Shown: one piece after another, positions 16,859 to 25,422 of the stretch
How positions within the stretch are numbered: the stretch's first letter is position 1
Layout: each line of letters starts with the position of its first letter
Source: Lachnospiraceae bacterium
GTDB taxonomy: Bacteria; Bacillota; Clostridia; Lachnospirales; Lachnospiraceae
Assembly: GCA_021202635.1 (NCBI GenBank)
Contig: JAJQCQ010000093.1
Coordinates: 1-64,000 of the forward strand
Length of the DNA: 64,000 nucleotides
Direction: 5' to 3'
Translations under genes and position numbers: made by a program
The notes under the pieces: generated by a model
Database searches by the model: none
Told to the model about the DNA's origin: nothing
What the model saw: the letters and a program-made list of their open reading frames with translations, nothing else

Positions 16859-17914
16859 TTATCCTTCTTCCTGCTTTTCCTGATACAGCTCCAGTATTCT
16901 GTCCTCAGACTGCCGGAATGCCTCCAGCACCTTCGGGTTAAACGCGCCGCATTCGCCATTAAAAATCATCTGCATGGCCACCTCATGGCTGTAAGCCTTT
17001 TTATAGACACGATCCGAGGTAAGAGCGTCGTAGACATCCGCCACCGCCGCTACCTGCGACCAGATCGAGACCTCATCCCCCGCCAGTCCGTCCGGATATC
17101 CCCTGCCGTCCCATCGTTCATGGTGATGCCTGCAGATGTCATAGCTGTAGATATAAGTTCCTTCATCCAGCAGCTCCGGGATTTTCTGAAGGATTTCACA
17201 GCCCTTGATGGTATGTCCCTTCATAATCGCAAACTCTTCCGCCGTAAGCGGACCCGGTTTGTTGAGAATCTGATCCGGTATGGAAATTTTCCCTACATCA
17301 TGAAGCACGGCGGACATCCCGATCTTGTCTATCTCAGCAGCCGGAAGATGATATTCCGGATATCGCTCACTGACCTCCTGCATCAGCAGCCACGTCAATG
17401 TGCTCATTCTCCGGACATGCTCTCCGGACTCACAATCCCGGAACTCCACCAGCGCAGCCAGCGTCGCAATCACCGACCGGTTCACCTTCTCCAGGCGCGT
17501 TACCTGCTCCGCTACGATACTCTCAAGCTCATTCTGGTAGCTGTACAGGTCGATGATATTTTTAATCCTGTGTTTGATAAAATGACCATAAAATGGTTTG
17601 CTGATAATGTCAACCGCGCCGAGATGATAGGCCTCCAGAAGCAGCTCCCTGCTCTCCGATGCCGTAATCAGAAACACCGGAACGGTCCGGATTCTGCCGG
17701 TCACATTCATATTCTTCAGGACCCCCAGGCCGTCAATCCCGGGCATCAGAAGGTCCAGCAGCACAGCTGAGATTTCTTCGTTCTGATTCATAATGGCAAG
17801 CGCCTCTTCGCCGCCTGCCGCTTCCAGAATATCATATTCATCCTTAAAAATCTCCACCAGAACCGCCCGATTAATCTCCACATCATCCACAATCAATATT
17901 GTTTTCTTTTCCAT
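16859..17914 (-). CDS. Response regulator with HD-GYP output domain
   Basis: Cytoplasmic 351-residue protein. The receiver domain (about 3-120) has the acidic pair DD at 10-11, phosphoacceptor Asp54 in LLDLLMPGIDG, and KPF switch lysine. The output domain carries the full HD-GYP signature: LHDVGKISIP, GHTIKGCEIL, HHHERWDGRGYPDGL and ADVYDALTSDR. HD-GYP domains usually hydrolyse cyclic di-GMP, so activation of the operon's kinase is expected to lower that messenger; this is inference. It lies between the HPt gene and the kinase gene. Confidence 0.93.
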   Translation of the reverse strand: MEKKTILIVDDVEINRAVLVEIFKDEYDILEAAGGEEALAIMNQNEEISAVLLDLLMPGIDGLGVLKNMNVTGRIRTVPVFLITASESRELLLEAYHLGAVDIISKPFYGHFIKHRIKNIIDLYSYQNELESIVAEQVTRLEKVNRSVIATLAALVEFRDCESGEHVRRMSTLTWLLMQEVSERYPEYHLPAAEIDKIGMSAVLHDVGKISIPDQILNKPGPLTAEEFAIMKGHTIKGCEILQKIPELLDEGTYIYSYDICRHHHERWDGRGYPDGLAGDEVSIWSQVAAVADVYDALTSDRVYKKAYSHEVAMQMIFNGECGAFNPKVLEAFRQSEDRILELYQEKQEEG

Positions 17915-17985
17915 ATCCCCGCTTTATTTTCTCCTTGTATACTGCAAACAGGTACGCAAAAGGGAAAAAGCCGCCCCTGCTCCAT

Positions 17986-18342
17986 CTATTCCTGCCCGTG
18001 TCTCCTGATACATGCCACGATTTTCTCCTGCACAGGCAGGATCGCCCGGATTTCCTCCTTTGCGCGGCTAATCTCCCCGGCACGCAGCAGATCTACAATC
18101 TCCGTATAGGCCTCATACAGCGGCCGGATGGATAAATTTCCAGCGGCACCCTTTAAGGCATGGATGCTCTGGATAGCCTCTGCACAATCGTCCTCCCTAA
18201 AATCAGGGCTGACCGGTGTCTTCTGAAGCATATCGGCAAATTTTAACAGCATCCGCTCATAGAGAGCGGCATTCCCCATCAGGCGTTCCGTCCCTTCCTC
18301 TACATCCACACCGAGCATTTTCATTTCTTCCAGAAATTTCAT
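17986..18342 (-). CDS. HPt (histidine phosphotransfer) domain protein
   Basis: 118 residues, all helical by composition, with the HPt motif IHALKGAAGNLS; His61 is the expected phosphate carrier. It would shuttle phosphate between the receivers of the hybrid kinase and the HD-GYP regulator encoded downstream. The start at 18342 has ribosome site GGAAAGGG; an upstream in-frame start has none. First gene of its operon. Confidence 0.9.
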   Translation of the reverse strand: MKFLEEMKMLGVDVEEGTERLMGNAALYERMLLKFADMLQKTPVSPDFREDDCAEAIQSIHALKGAAGNLSIRPLYEAYTEIVDLLRAGEISRAKEEIRAILPVQEKIVACIRRHGQE

Positions 18343-18392
18343 AAAACGTACCCTTTCCTTCCGCCGGAGAATCCGGTACAAAACCTGTAAAG

Positions 18393-18421
18393 ATTATAGC
18401 ATAAAGTCTGAAAAAAGTAAA
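18393..18421 (-). promoter_or_regulatory. Promoter of the HPt/HD-GYP/kinase operon
   Basis: Minus strand -10 TATAAT (18393-18398) with an extended TGC just upstream, 17-base spacer, weak -35 TTTACT (18416-18421). Confidence 0.65.
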
Positions 18422-18464
18422 GCAGAAAAGAGTTCACAGACACATTCCTCGCTTTTAAACAATT

Positions 18465-18511
18465 GGAAAACAAAAAGGCGCATGAAACAGAAACGATCTG
18501 CCATGCGCCTG
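18465..18511 (-). terminator. Terminator of the TRAP transporter operon
   Basis: Stem AGGCGCATG/CATGCGCCT (18476-18510) followed on the minus strand by TTTTTGTTTT, 40 bases after the dctP stop. Confidence 0.88.
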
Positions 18512-18549
18512 GCTCAATTATCTATTAACGATTCCCTGTCACACGGCAA

Positions 18550-19656
18550 TTACTCCGCCGTCTTGAAGGCGTCGATGTAAGCCTGTGCCTCTTCCTCACT
18601 CATACCGTTAGCAGTCAGCTGGCTGATGTACCAGTCTTCCGCTCCGGAGCAAGCCTCTTTGAAAGAGTCAGAGTCGATCTCATCGAGTGTGGTAACTTCC
18701 ATCGCGCCGGACTCGGTCCACTCAGCAACCAGTTCTTCCACGTTTTCACGGTTGATTGCGATCTGGTAAGCAACTGCCTTGGCGGCATTTTCGTCAATGA
18801 CAGCCTTCTGCTCATCTGTAAACTGATCATACGCAGACTGGTTGATGCAGAAGAACAGGCAGTCGTAGTAAGCGTTCCACAGAGAAATGTAATCCTGCAC
18901 GTCCTGTACAGAGTTCGAAGCGATAGCGGTCTCCGGGTTCTCCTCACCGTCTACCGTGCCCTGCTGCAGCGCCGTATAGGTCTCGGACCAGTTCATAACG
19001 GTCGCGTCGCAGCCCCACTCACTGTAAACCTCTGCGCACAGATCGTTTGAGCATATGCGCATCTTGATATCAGCCAGGTCAGATACAGTAGTAATGGCTT
19101 TCTTGGAATTGGTGATCTGACGGAAGCCGTTTTCACCGATGCCTTCGCAAACCAGTCCGTACTCCGCGAGCACTTCCTTCAGCGCTTCTCCGCCCTCGCC
19201 GGCCATGGCCGCGTCAACGTCGTCATAATCTTCAAACAGATACGGCAGAGATACTACATTGAAACGGGTGTCAAAGTTTGCATAGATCAGGTTTGAGTGC
19301 ATGGATACCTGAATCGTAGCTCCGTCCATCAGTGCCTGGATACCGTCGGTCTGAGAGCCATTGGTAAGCTGGTCCGCAGCATACACATTGACCATAACCG
19401 CGCCGTCTGTGGATTCCTGCATTAATGCGTTAAAATAATAGCCAGCCTGTGCCCAGGTTGATGTGTCGCCGGTGGAGCAGGTGTAGTTCCACACGGTAAC
19501 CGGCCACTCGTCTGTGCCTGTGTAGACCGCCGCCTCCTCAGAAGCTACGTACACGTCCGAGGCTTCATAGTCCGCGTAGTCTGCCGAAGCAAGCGTGCTC
19601 GGTGAGAGAATCGCCGCAGCGAGACATAAGGAAAGTGCTTTTTTCCAGTTCTTCAT
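18550..19656 (-). CDS. dctP: TRAP transporter solute-binding protein, DctP family
   Basis: Extracytoplasmic binding subunit of a tripartite transporter, 368 residues. A signal peptide (KNWKKALSLCLAAAILSPSTLASA) is followed by the TRAP binding-protein fold with YYFNALMQESTDGAVMVNVYAADQL, KMRICSNDLCAEVYSEWGCDATVMNWSETYTALQQGTVDGEENP (the DctP signature including the carboxylate-binding Arg of MRI). The start at 19656 is set by AGGAGGAAG. There is no lipobox cysteine at a sensible place, unusual for a monoderm, so how it stays at the membrane is unclear. It is last in the operon, 190 bases after dctM. Confidence 0.93.
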   Translation of the reverse strand: MKNWKKALSLCLAAAILSPSTLASADYADYEASDVYVASEEAAVYTGTDEWPVTVWNYTCSTGDTSTWAQAGYYFNALMQESTDGAVMVNVYAADQLTNGSQTDGIQALMDGATIQVSMHSNLIYANFDTRFNVVSLPYLFEDYDDVDAAMAGEGGEALKEVLAEYGLVCEGIGENGFRQITNSKKAITTVSDLADIKMRICSNDLCAEVYSEWGCDATVMNWSETYTALQQGTVDGEENPETAIASNSVQDVQDYISLWNAYYDCLFFCINQSAYDQFTDEQKAVIDENAAKAVAYQIAINRENVEELVAEWTESGAMEVTTLDEIDSDSFKEACSGAEDWYISQLTANGMSEEEAQAYIDAFKTAE

Positions 19657-19846
19657 GATTCTTCCTCCTGTGAATGAAATATGGGTACCATTCCGAACAG
19701 CATCTACCGTATCCTGGCTCAGACATGCGGCCTGCTGTCCCGAATCGTTATAAAAATATATGTATACAGCTCTGTCGGCCATAAACATCAGGCATGAAGC
19801 ATTTCCGCAATTGCGCGTGCCGTAATATCAGCAAAGCGCACATCGC

Positions 19847-21184
19847 CTACAGCAGCAGCAGACTGATCTGCGGAATGTAGGTGAGCAGCAGCAGCACGAT
19901 CAGGCAGGCGATGATCATCGGAATGACTGCCTTTGAAATCATGGGCAATGTCACATGGTAATATTCCTCCCTGCCGGAAGCCAGTGAAGCAGCCGCGTTT
20001 TTGATCCGCAGCCCCATGGCGACAAAAAGGTTGACGCCTACCGGCGGTGTTACCTGTCCGATGGCCAGGTTGACGGTGATCATAATGCCAAATGCTACCG
20101 GATCATACCCAAGTGACTTCGCCACGGGCAGCATGACCGGAACGAAAATGTACATTGCGGAGTTTGCGTCAATAAAGCAGCCGGCAATGAGCAGAATAAT
20201 GTTGACAATGATCAGGAACACCACCCGGTTCGTGGACACACTGGTCAGCAGCGCCTGCGCGGCGGAAGAAATGCCAAACAGCGTACAGCAGTAAGAAAAC
20301 AGGGAAGCCGATGCGACAATCAGCATGATACTGCCGCTCGTCTTTGCCGAATCCACAAAAATCTCAAACAGCTCCTTAAGGCGAATCTGCCGATAGATAA
20401 AAATACCTACAATCAGGCCATATACCACAGCCACCGCCGCGGCCTCTGTCGGTGTAAAAATACCACCGTAAATACCGCCAAGGATAATCACCGGCATCAG
20501 CAGTCCCCAGACCGCATCCTTAAAGCTGTTCCAGCGCTCCCTCCAGCTGCGCTTTTCATGGGGCGGCTGGATATTCTTTTTCTTTGCCTCAATCATCACG
20601 ACAATCGCCAGCGCGACGCCCATCAGGATTCCCGGAATGATGCCTGCCATAAACAGGTCGCCTACGCTCTCGCCGGAAATCGACGCATATACGACAAAGG
20701 CGATTGACGGCGGGATGACAATCGCGATCGAGCTCGACGTAGCCATCAGCGCTTCCGCAAACGACACCGTGAAGCCAGACTCAATCATCGCCGGAATCAG
20801 TACAGCGCCAAGCGCGGCCACGGTTGCGGGACCGGAGCCGGAAATCGCGCCGAAAAAGCAGGCCACGATGACACACACGATCGCCATGCCGCCCTTGCGG
20901 TGGCCAATGCAGTCGTCAATAAAGCGAACCAGATGCGTCGAAATGCCCGCTTTTGCCATAATATTACCCGACAGCACAAAGAACGGAATCGCCAGCAGCA
21001 GGAATTTCGAGATTCCCGTATAGGTGTTCGTGGCGATGATGCTCAGGTTCAGATTGGAGTACATAAGCTGCGTACTCGACGCGAACAGAATCGTAAAAAC
21101 GGAACTCAGTCCCAGACAGATGCCGATCGGTACCCCGATAAACAACAGGATAAAAAAGGAAATAAACAAAACCGCTGTAATCAT
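19847..21184 (-). CDS. dctM: TRAP transporter large permease, DctM family
   Basis: A 445-residue membrane protein with about twelve hydrophobic segments, the ion-coupled translocation subunit. Family motifs: FVLSGNIMAKAGIS, GSGPATVAALGAVLIPAM, PPSIAFVVYA, GGIYGGIFTPTEAAAVAVVYGL and FAIMITVN-like FGIMITVNLAIGQVTPPVG. Its ATG overlaps the dctQ stop by four bases (ATGA), indicating translational coupling. TRAP systems carry organic acids such as C4-dicarboxylates, sialic acid or amino acids; the T-box upstream suggests an amino-acid-related substrate here. Confidence 0.96.
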   Translation of the reverse strand: MITAVLFISFFILLFIGVPIGICLGLSSVFTILFASSTQLMYSNLNLSIIATNTYTGISKFLLLAIPFFVLSGNIMAKAGISTHLVRFIDDCIGHRKGGMAIVCVIVACFFGAISGSGPATVAALGAVLIPAMIESGFTVSFAEALMATSSSIAIVIPPSIAFVVYASISGESVGDLFMAGIIPGILMGVALAIVVMIEAKKKNIQPPHEKRSWRERWNSFKDAVWGLLMPVIILGGIYGGIFTPTEAAAVAVVYGLIVGIFIYRQIRLKELFEIFVDSAKTSGSIMLIVASASLFSYCCTLFGISSAAQALLTSVSTNRVVFLIIVNIILLIAGCFIDANSAMYIFVPVMLPVAKSLGYDPVAFGIMITVNLAIGQVTPPVGVNLFVAMGLRIKNAAASLASGREEYYHVTLPMISKAVIPMIIACLIVLLLLTYIPQISLLLL

Positions 21185-21705
21185 TTCTCCGTCCCCTCCT
21201 CTGTCGTTGCCTGTCCGGAAGCATTCTCTGTCAGATCCTGGCTGCAGTATACGATACAGTTCTCAATAAAATGAAGTGCCAGTGAAATTCCGCCGATCAG
21301 AACGAACGACCAGAAGATCACCTTTGGAATATGCAGAATCGGACTTAAGGTCTTGTCCGCCTTCATCCGGCCCCATCCCTCATAGGCAAGAATCAGGGAA
21401 TAAGCCACACACGCAATGGTGGAAAGAACATTCAGCACCTTCTTCCCGCGCGGTCCCACCATATCCGGAACCAGCGACAGGCTGGTCAGTCCGCCTGGTC
21501 TTCTGGCCGCCACACCCGCAGCCAGCAGCGAAAGCAGCACAAAAACCGCAATGACAATCTCCTCCGTAAAACCCCACGAATGCTGGAATACCTTCCTCGC
21601 GACCACATTTCCGAATGTCAGTCCCAGAATCAGAACAAATGCCAGCGTCAGGACAATGTTCTCAATCATCGTCAGCACATCCATAATCTTCCGGTAAACC
21701 TTCAT
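21181..21705 (-). CDS. dctQ: TRAP transporter small permease, DctQ family
   Basis: 174 residues with four hydrophobic helices (about 15-38, 50-70, 90-112, 128-152), the stabilising small membrane subunit of TRAP transporters. FGNVVARKVFQHSWGFTEEI is the recognisable DctQ stretch. The start at 21705 is supported by AGGAGGTG; an upstream in-frame ATG lacks a site. First gene after the T-box leader. Confidence 0.93.
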   Translation of the reverse strand: MKVYRKIMDVLTMIENIVLTLAFVLILGLTFGNVVARKVFQHSWGFTEEIVIAVFVLLSLLAAGVAARRPGGLTSLSLVPDMVGPRGKKVLNVLSTIACVAYSLILAYEGWGRMKADKTLSPILHIPKVIFWSFVLIGGISLALHFIENCIVYCSQDLTENASGQATTEEGTEK

Positions 21706-21785
21706 CAGACACCTCCTGCTTGTTTTCACAATTCATTTCAATTTTTACCGGTACCATGCAAAACCGATCACTCTGCAGAAATCTC

Positions 21786-21820
21786 TCCGACAGGGAATTG
21801 TGGAGAACTTTCCTGTCGGA
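21786..21820. repeat. Hairpin repeat TCCGACAGG between T-box and dctQ
   Basis: Arms TCCGACAGG and CCTGTCGGA flank AAAGTTCTC. A second copy with changed stem (TCCGATAGG / CCTATCGGA) and the same AAAGTTCTC segment lies at 51311-51347 downstream of tRNA-Leu. Confidence 0.65.
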
Positions 21821-21821
21821 T

Positions 21822-22119
21822 AAAAAAAGCCCATCCATCCCACCAAGGGACGAACAGACAATCCGCGGTACCACCCTGTTTTCGCATAAAAAGCGACCTC
21901 TCTATAGCTCCGATAACGGGGAACCACTCCGTCAGACACTACTTTTCCATGCCAGACGATTCGCTATACGAATTCCTCACGCACAGACTGTCGCATCTGC
22001 TTCTCCGGGCTGATCTTCCATGAGTGATACACACTGTCTCGCAGCACCCGACAGCTCTCTGAGTGAATCCTTCTCAAGTACTCTTCCCATCAACAACATT
22101 TTATCGTACTTTTCAAAAC
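21822..22119 (-). promoter_or_regulatory. T-box leader of the TRAP transporter operon
   Basis: The minus strand carries the T-box core GGGTGGTACCGCG at 21864-21876, followed by the terminator CGTCCC/GGGATG and TTTTTTT (21822-21856). Upstream is a stem I-like region with AGAGAGC, GGGTGCTGCGAG distal loop and the specifier-loop pattern GAA-GAT-CAGCCCGGAG; GAT (Asp, 22013-22015) is the likely specifier, with ATC (Ile) one base offset as the alternative. T-boxes bind uncharged tRNA and open transcription when the amino acid is short. No aminoacyl-tRNA synthetase lies downstream: the regulated genes are dctQ, dctM and dctP. Confidence 0.88.
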
Positions 22120-22126
22120 TTTCTTC

Positions 22127-22155
22127 ATTATAAACACGAAAAATGACTGCGTCAA
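22127..22155 (-). promoter_or_regulatory. Promoter of the T-box/TRAP operon
   Basis: Minus strand -35 TTGACG (22150-22155), 17-base spacer, -10 TATAAT (22127-22132). It places the transcript start just before stem I of the T-box. Confidence 0.86.
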
Positions 22156-22226
22156 GTTTTTTTTGGTAAAAATTCATGTTTCTGAAAATAATTTCGGCTT
22201 TTTCTCTGTCAGAAAAAGGATAGCTG

Positions 22227-22823
22227 TTACAGAAAAACAATTTTTGCAGCGCAATAGATCAGCAGCAGTGCCATCACGCTGTTCACCGCCTTATAATACC
22301 TGTTGTAGAGAGGGCAAAGCAGGCTGCCCGCCGCAGCCCAGATCAGATTGCCCAGACCGCAGCAGGCAGTCATGGTCAGTGCAAACAGAACCACCAGCCA
22401 GACGCTGTGACCATAAGGCAGAAAATACCCGGGATAAGAAGCCAGCCCCAACATGATAACCTTCACATTAAGAAACTGAAGCAGGAAGCCATTCCAGAAG
22501 GTCAATGGCCGTTCTACGCTCTTCCCTTCCGTCTCGACCGGACTGCGCCGAAAAGTCTTGTACGCCAGATACAAAATATAGGCAGCTCCCACGTACTTAA
22601 AGACAGGCGCGACAGATGGAATCAGTGTCCCCAGTGCACTGCAGAAACCACCCGCGATCAGCATCACGGTTACCAGGCCGCTCCAGATGCCAAGAAGCAG
22701 CCTGATACAGCGGCAAAATCCAAACTGTCCGGCCGCTGCCAGCAGAAGGACATTGTTTGGCCCCGGCAGAACCGTAGTCGCACACGCATAAGCCACGAAA
22801 GATAAATAGGTACTCAAAGTCAT
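22227..22823 (-). CDS. LysE/RhtB-family amino-acid exporter
   Basis: 198 residues with about six hydrophobic segments and the family hallmark TVLPGPNNVLLLAAAGQFG near residue 17; YVGAAYILYLAYKTFR near residue 80 is also typical. Members export basic or small neutral amino acids. Ribosome site GGAGGG. It is followed directly by the T-box/TRAP promoter on the same strand; no shared control can be seen. Confidence 0.88.
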   Translation of the reverse strand: MTLSTYLSFVAYACATTVLPGPNNVLLLAAAGQFGFCRCIRLLLGIWSGLVTVMLIAGGFCSALGTLIPSVAPVFKYVGAAYILYLAYKTFRRSPVETEGKSVERPLTFWNGFLLQFLNVKVIMLGLASYPGYFLPYGHSVWLVVLFALTMTACCGLGNLIWAAAGSLLCPLYNRYYKAVNSVMALLLIYCAAKIVFL

Positions 22824-22950
22824 GTGAAATGCCCTCCATATCAGAGAAACGCAGCAGCCTGTATCCTTGATTCATCTCCAGGCTCGCTGTCCATTCATTA
22901 AGGATCACTGCGTTCTCTTTTTCGCTATATCCCTGCAGATCTTTTTCCCG

Positions 22951-23010
22951 GTTACGGGTCACACCTTGACCAAATTTACTTTATTTTTACCTCTACAGGT
23001 GTTTCTTGTC
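22951..23010. repeat. Diverged copy of the GGTCACACC repeat
   Basis: GTTACGGGTCACACCTTGACCAA, then TCTACAGGTGT, corresponds to the left half of the 167-base compound repeat seen at 51101 and 54530 but with many changes and no matching right arm. Confidence 0.55.
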
Positions 23011-23024
23011 ATTTACTTTTCCAT

Positions 23025-23852
23025 TTAAGTCCGAAGCCTCAATGTTTTCAGATGCGCCTTCCGCTCCGGCGTGACCCGGTAACTTTCGACTGCCTTCTGT
23101 ATCGTCTTATTGTGCGTCCATGGGTCAAGGCGTCTCTCCTCTATAAACGGCAAAATCAAATCATACTGTTTTGCCAGGGCCGTAGCAAAATACCAGGCTG
23201 CCATCATGCTGATATAGTATGGCCGATCATCAGCCATCGGCTCTTTTTCGTCCAGGCATCCCGGCGGATTTTCTTCTGAACGCCCCTTCTGGCCCACGCT
23301 GCGAAAGTACGCCCTGTCAGAAGGGATCGCTGCCACCTGCTCCGCGTATTTTACCGCAAACCGGTCATCGAGGAAATAACGCATCAGCATGCCAATTCCA
23401 AAGCGTACGGTATAAATATGGGAAGAAGCAAGCCAGCGCTCCATACAGGGAAGCAGCTTTTCCGGATTCTTTTTAAAAACGCCCGGAGAAAGCTGGTCGC
23501 AGGTCGCCCAGTTATCGATATAAGGTAAAAACAGTTCCAATTCTCCCAGGCAGGCCGATAAATTCTTTTCCTCCGCAATCAGAAATGCGTGCAGCTGATT
23601 CTCCTCAAAATAAAAATGCGGAAGTTCTTTCATAAACCTGAGAATTTCACCCGCTGTATCAGCCGCCGCATCAAAATCGGTATCTGCTTTCACAGCCTTC
23701 AGCGCCTTCGCATACTCTTTTGCAAGCGCACGAAGAGCAGGCGTCCGCACGCCAATAAATCTCTCCCTGGAAAGCGTCGGCGTCAGATTGCTCTGAAAAT
23801 TCGCGTATTTGAGATCCTGAAGCTCAAAAAGACGGTTTTGTATCGATGTCAT
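23025..23852 (-). CDS. AlkD-like DNA alkylation repair protein
   Basis: A 275-residue helical-repeat protein matching the AlkD glycosylase family: RFIGVRTPALRALAKEY near residue 32, IDNWATCDQLSPGVFKKNP with the active-site region Asp, and YTVRFGIGMLMRYFLDD. AlkD removes alkylated purines without flipping the base. Start at ATG 23852 is used; an upstream in-frame TTG is possible. Neighbours are a Nudix gene upstream and the LysE-type gene downstream. Its upstream gap carries a palindromic repeat. Confidence 0.86.
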   Translation of the reverse strand: MTSIQNRLFELQDLKYANFQSNLTPTLSRERFIGVRTPALRALAKEYAKALKAVKADTDFDAAADTAGEILRFMKELPHFYFEENQLHAFLIAEEKNLSACLGELELFLPYIDNWATCDQLSPGVFKKNPEKLLPCMERWLASSHIYTVRFGIGMLMRYFLDDRFAVKYAEQVAAIPSDRAYFRSVGQKGRSEENPPGCLDEKEPMADDRPYYISMMAAWYFATALAKQYDLILPFIEERRLDPWTHNKTIQKAVESYRVTPERKAHLKTLRLRT

Positions 23853-23871
23853 AACTGTTCCCAACTCGCTG

Positions 23872-23930
23872 CCACTACGTTTTCAACCCTGACCACGCAG
23901 CGAATGCGTGGTCGGGTTGTGACCAATAAC
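23872..23930. repeat. Intergenic palindromic repeat, copy 5
   Basis: CACTACGTTTTCAACC, then hairpin CCTGACCAC-GCAGCGAATGC-GTGGTCGGG (23888-23915) and TGTGACCAATAAC. Almost the same as the right half of the 167-base repeat at 51.1 kb. Confidence 0.85.
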
Positions 23931-23943
23931 CCCAATCTCTTTA

Positions 23944-24507
23944 TCATCGTAATCGTTCCGAATCACTACAGGCACCGCCATCTATCACTTTTTTCGCATA
24001 CTGCAAAACCGGTAATTCTCTTTTGGCGATGAGCCTGCCTAATTTCGTATCTGCACGTCGTTCATACTCACGAACCGCTTCCTGATAATCCAATTTCAGG
24101 GCTGACAGATGGAACTCATTCTTTTCATCCTCCGTCAGATTCGTTTCACCAAAGGAAATAGCCTGACATAAATAATAATGATTTACGTTATGCCTGTGAA
24201 TCAGATTATAATAATCCTCGACAACCCCCAGCTTACAGATAATTTCAACCTCTGCCCCCAGTTCTTCGCGAAGCTCTCGCCTGAGTGCATCCGGGAAGTT
24301 CTCACCAGGTTCTACTCCGCCGCCAGATGTCTCAATAATGGCAGCCTTTCCAAAATCGTCATCCCGGAATGCTCTCACAAAATAAAACGTCAAATCAAAA
24401 TGATTCTCGCTGTCAAATACAATCGCCCGGACAATCTGCCTGTCATGGTCGATATAATCCAGCGGCCACTCTTCATCCCTTAACTTAATATGAAATTCTT
24501 CACACAT
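23944..24507 (-). CDS. Nudix hydrolase
   Basis: 187 residues with a full Nudix box at about residues 62-84: GGGVEPGE, then REL REELG with the catalytic glutamates. The N-terminus and length resemble ADP-ribose/nucleoside-diphosphate-linked pyrophosphatases, but the substrate cannot be set from sequence. Start at 24507 has ribosome site GAGGAAG. It lies between the phosphoesterase and alkD-like genes on the same strand. Confidence 0.88.
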   Translation of the reverse strand: MCEEFHIKLRDEEWPLDYIDHDRQIVRAIVFDSENHFDLTFYFVRAFRDDDFGKAAIIETSGGGVEPGENFPDALRRELREELGAEVEIICKLGVVEDYYNLIHRHNVNHYYLCQAISFGETNLTEDEKNEFHLSALKLDYQEAVREYERRADTKLGRLIAKRELPVLQYAKKVIDGGACSDSERLR

Positions 24508-24543
24508 ATGTATCTTCCTCTTGCAGCTCTGCACGAGCAGCCT

Positions 24544-25287
24544 TCAGGCTCCAATATGCCGGTTTACTTCCAGCTTATCCAATATTCCATTCGCGGTCAC
24601 TCCCGGGTGTGTGACATAAATCCTGCAGATTTCCTCTACAAAAGATTCATTCAACTTCAATTCCTCTGCAATCTGCGAAATTGTCTTTCCCCTGTTCATT
24701 CTTTTCAGAATGCCGGAGATCAGAAGAAGAAGCGCCCCTGATGATAGTTCCATCGGATCACTATATGCTCCACGACGACGCGCATCTGCCGTGGCAATCG
24801 GCTTCTCATTCTTTTCGGAAGACGTATCTTCCACCCCGATCGTGAGTTTTTCTATCTGCCAGCGTTTTCCTTTGATTTGCAGAACAGCCATGGACAATTC
24901 CGACCGAAAACGCCTTCGCCCACAGGCACCCGGATTCAGCCACAGGCGCCCATCCATTATGTCCTCCTGAAATCTGTGTGTATGCCCGGAAATAACAATA
25001 TCACAGCCCTCCGGAATCACGGCTTTCTTCCTGTTATGTACCACAAAGAAATGCAGCTGCTCCAGTTCAAACTCCAGCGCCTCCGGAATTCGCACTGCCC
25101 AATCCCCGTCTGCATTGCCTCGTACCAGATACAAAATGCTGTTTTCTGACAGATTTGCTTTTATCTGATCAACAATCTCCGGTTTGCTGATATCACCGGC
25201 ATGAATCACTGCATCCGCCAGGCGAATCTGTTCAAGAACCTCTGCCCGAAGTACATCGTGCGTATCTGAAATCACAGCAACCCGCAT
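24544..25287 (-). CDS. YfcE/MJ0936-type phosphoesterase with extra C-terminal helical domain
   Basis: 247 residues. The first 155 or so form a calcineurin-like phosphoesterase: VAVISDTHDVL, VIHAGDIS, VRGNADGD, ISGHTHRF and NPGACGRRR carry the two-metal ligands. A charged linker follows, then about 75 residues with an HTH-like stretch ISQIAEELKLNESFVEEICRIY that ordinary YfcE proteins lack. Start at 25287 uses AGGGGGAA; an upstream TTG is also open. A second, domain-standard phosphoesterase gene is at 44135. The function of the extra domain is unknown. Confidence 0.85.
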   Translation of the reverse strand: MRVAVISDTHDVLRAEVLEQIRLADAVIHAGDISKPEIVDQIKANLSENSILYLVRGNADGDWAVRIPEALEFELEQLHFFVVHNRKKAVIPEGCDIVISGHTHRFQEDIMDGRLWLNPGACGRRRFRSELSMAVLQIKGKRWQIEKLTIGVEDTSSEKNEKPIATADARRRGAYSDPMELSSGALLLLISGILKRMNRGKTISQIAEELKLNESFVEEICRIYVTHPGVTANGILDKLEVNRHIGA

Positions 25288-25422
25288 AGTTTTCCCCCTG
25301 CCCAATTCTAAAGAATATTGTCTGCACAGGCTAATTTTCCTGCTTTCAAATAACTGTTTATTTATAACTATTCAAGACAACACGAAGCAGTAGATACGAT
25401 TGTTTTCCCTAAATAAACACAC

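Noticed and set aside
21977..22240. 87-codon minus-strand frame in the T-box leader
   Set aside because: It overlaps the promoter and stem I of the T-box; no independent start signal.
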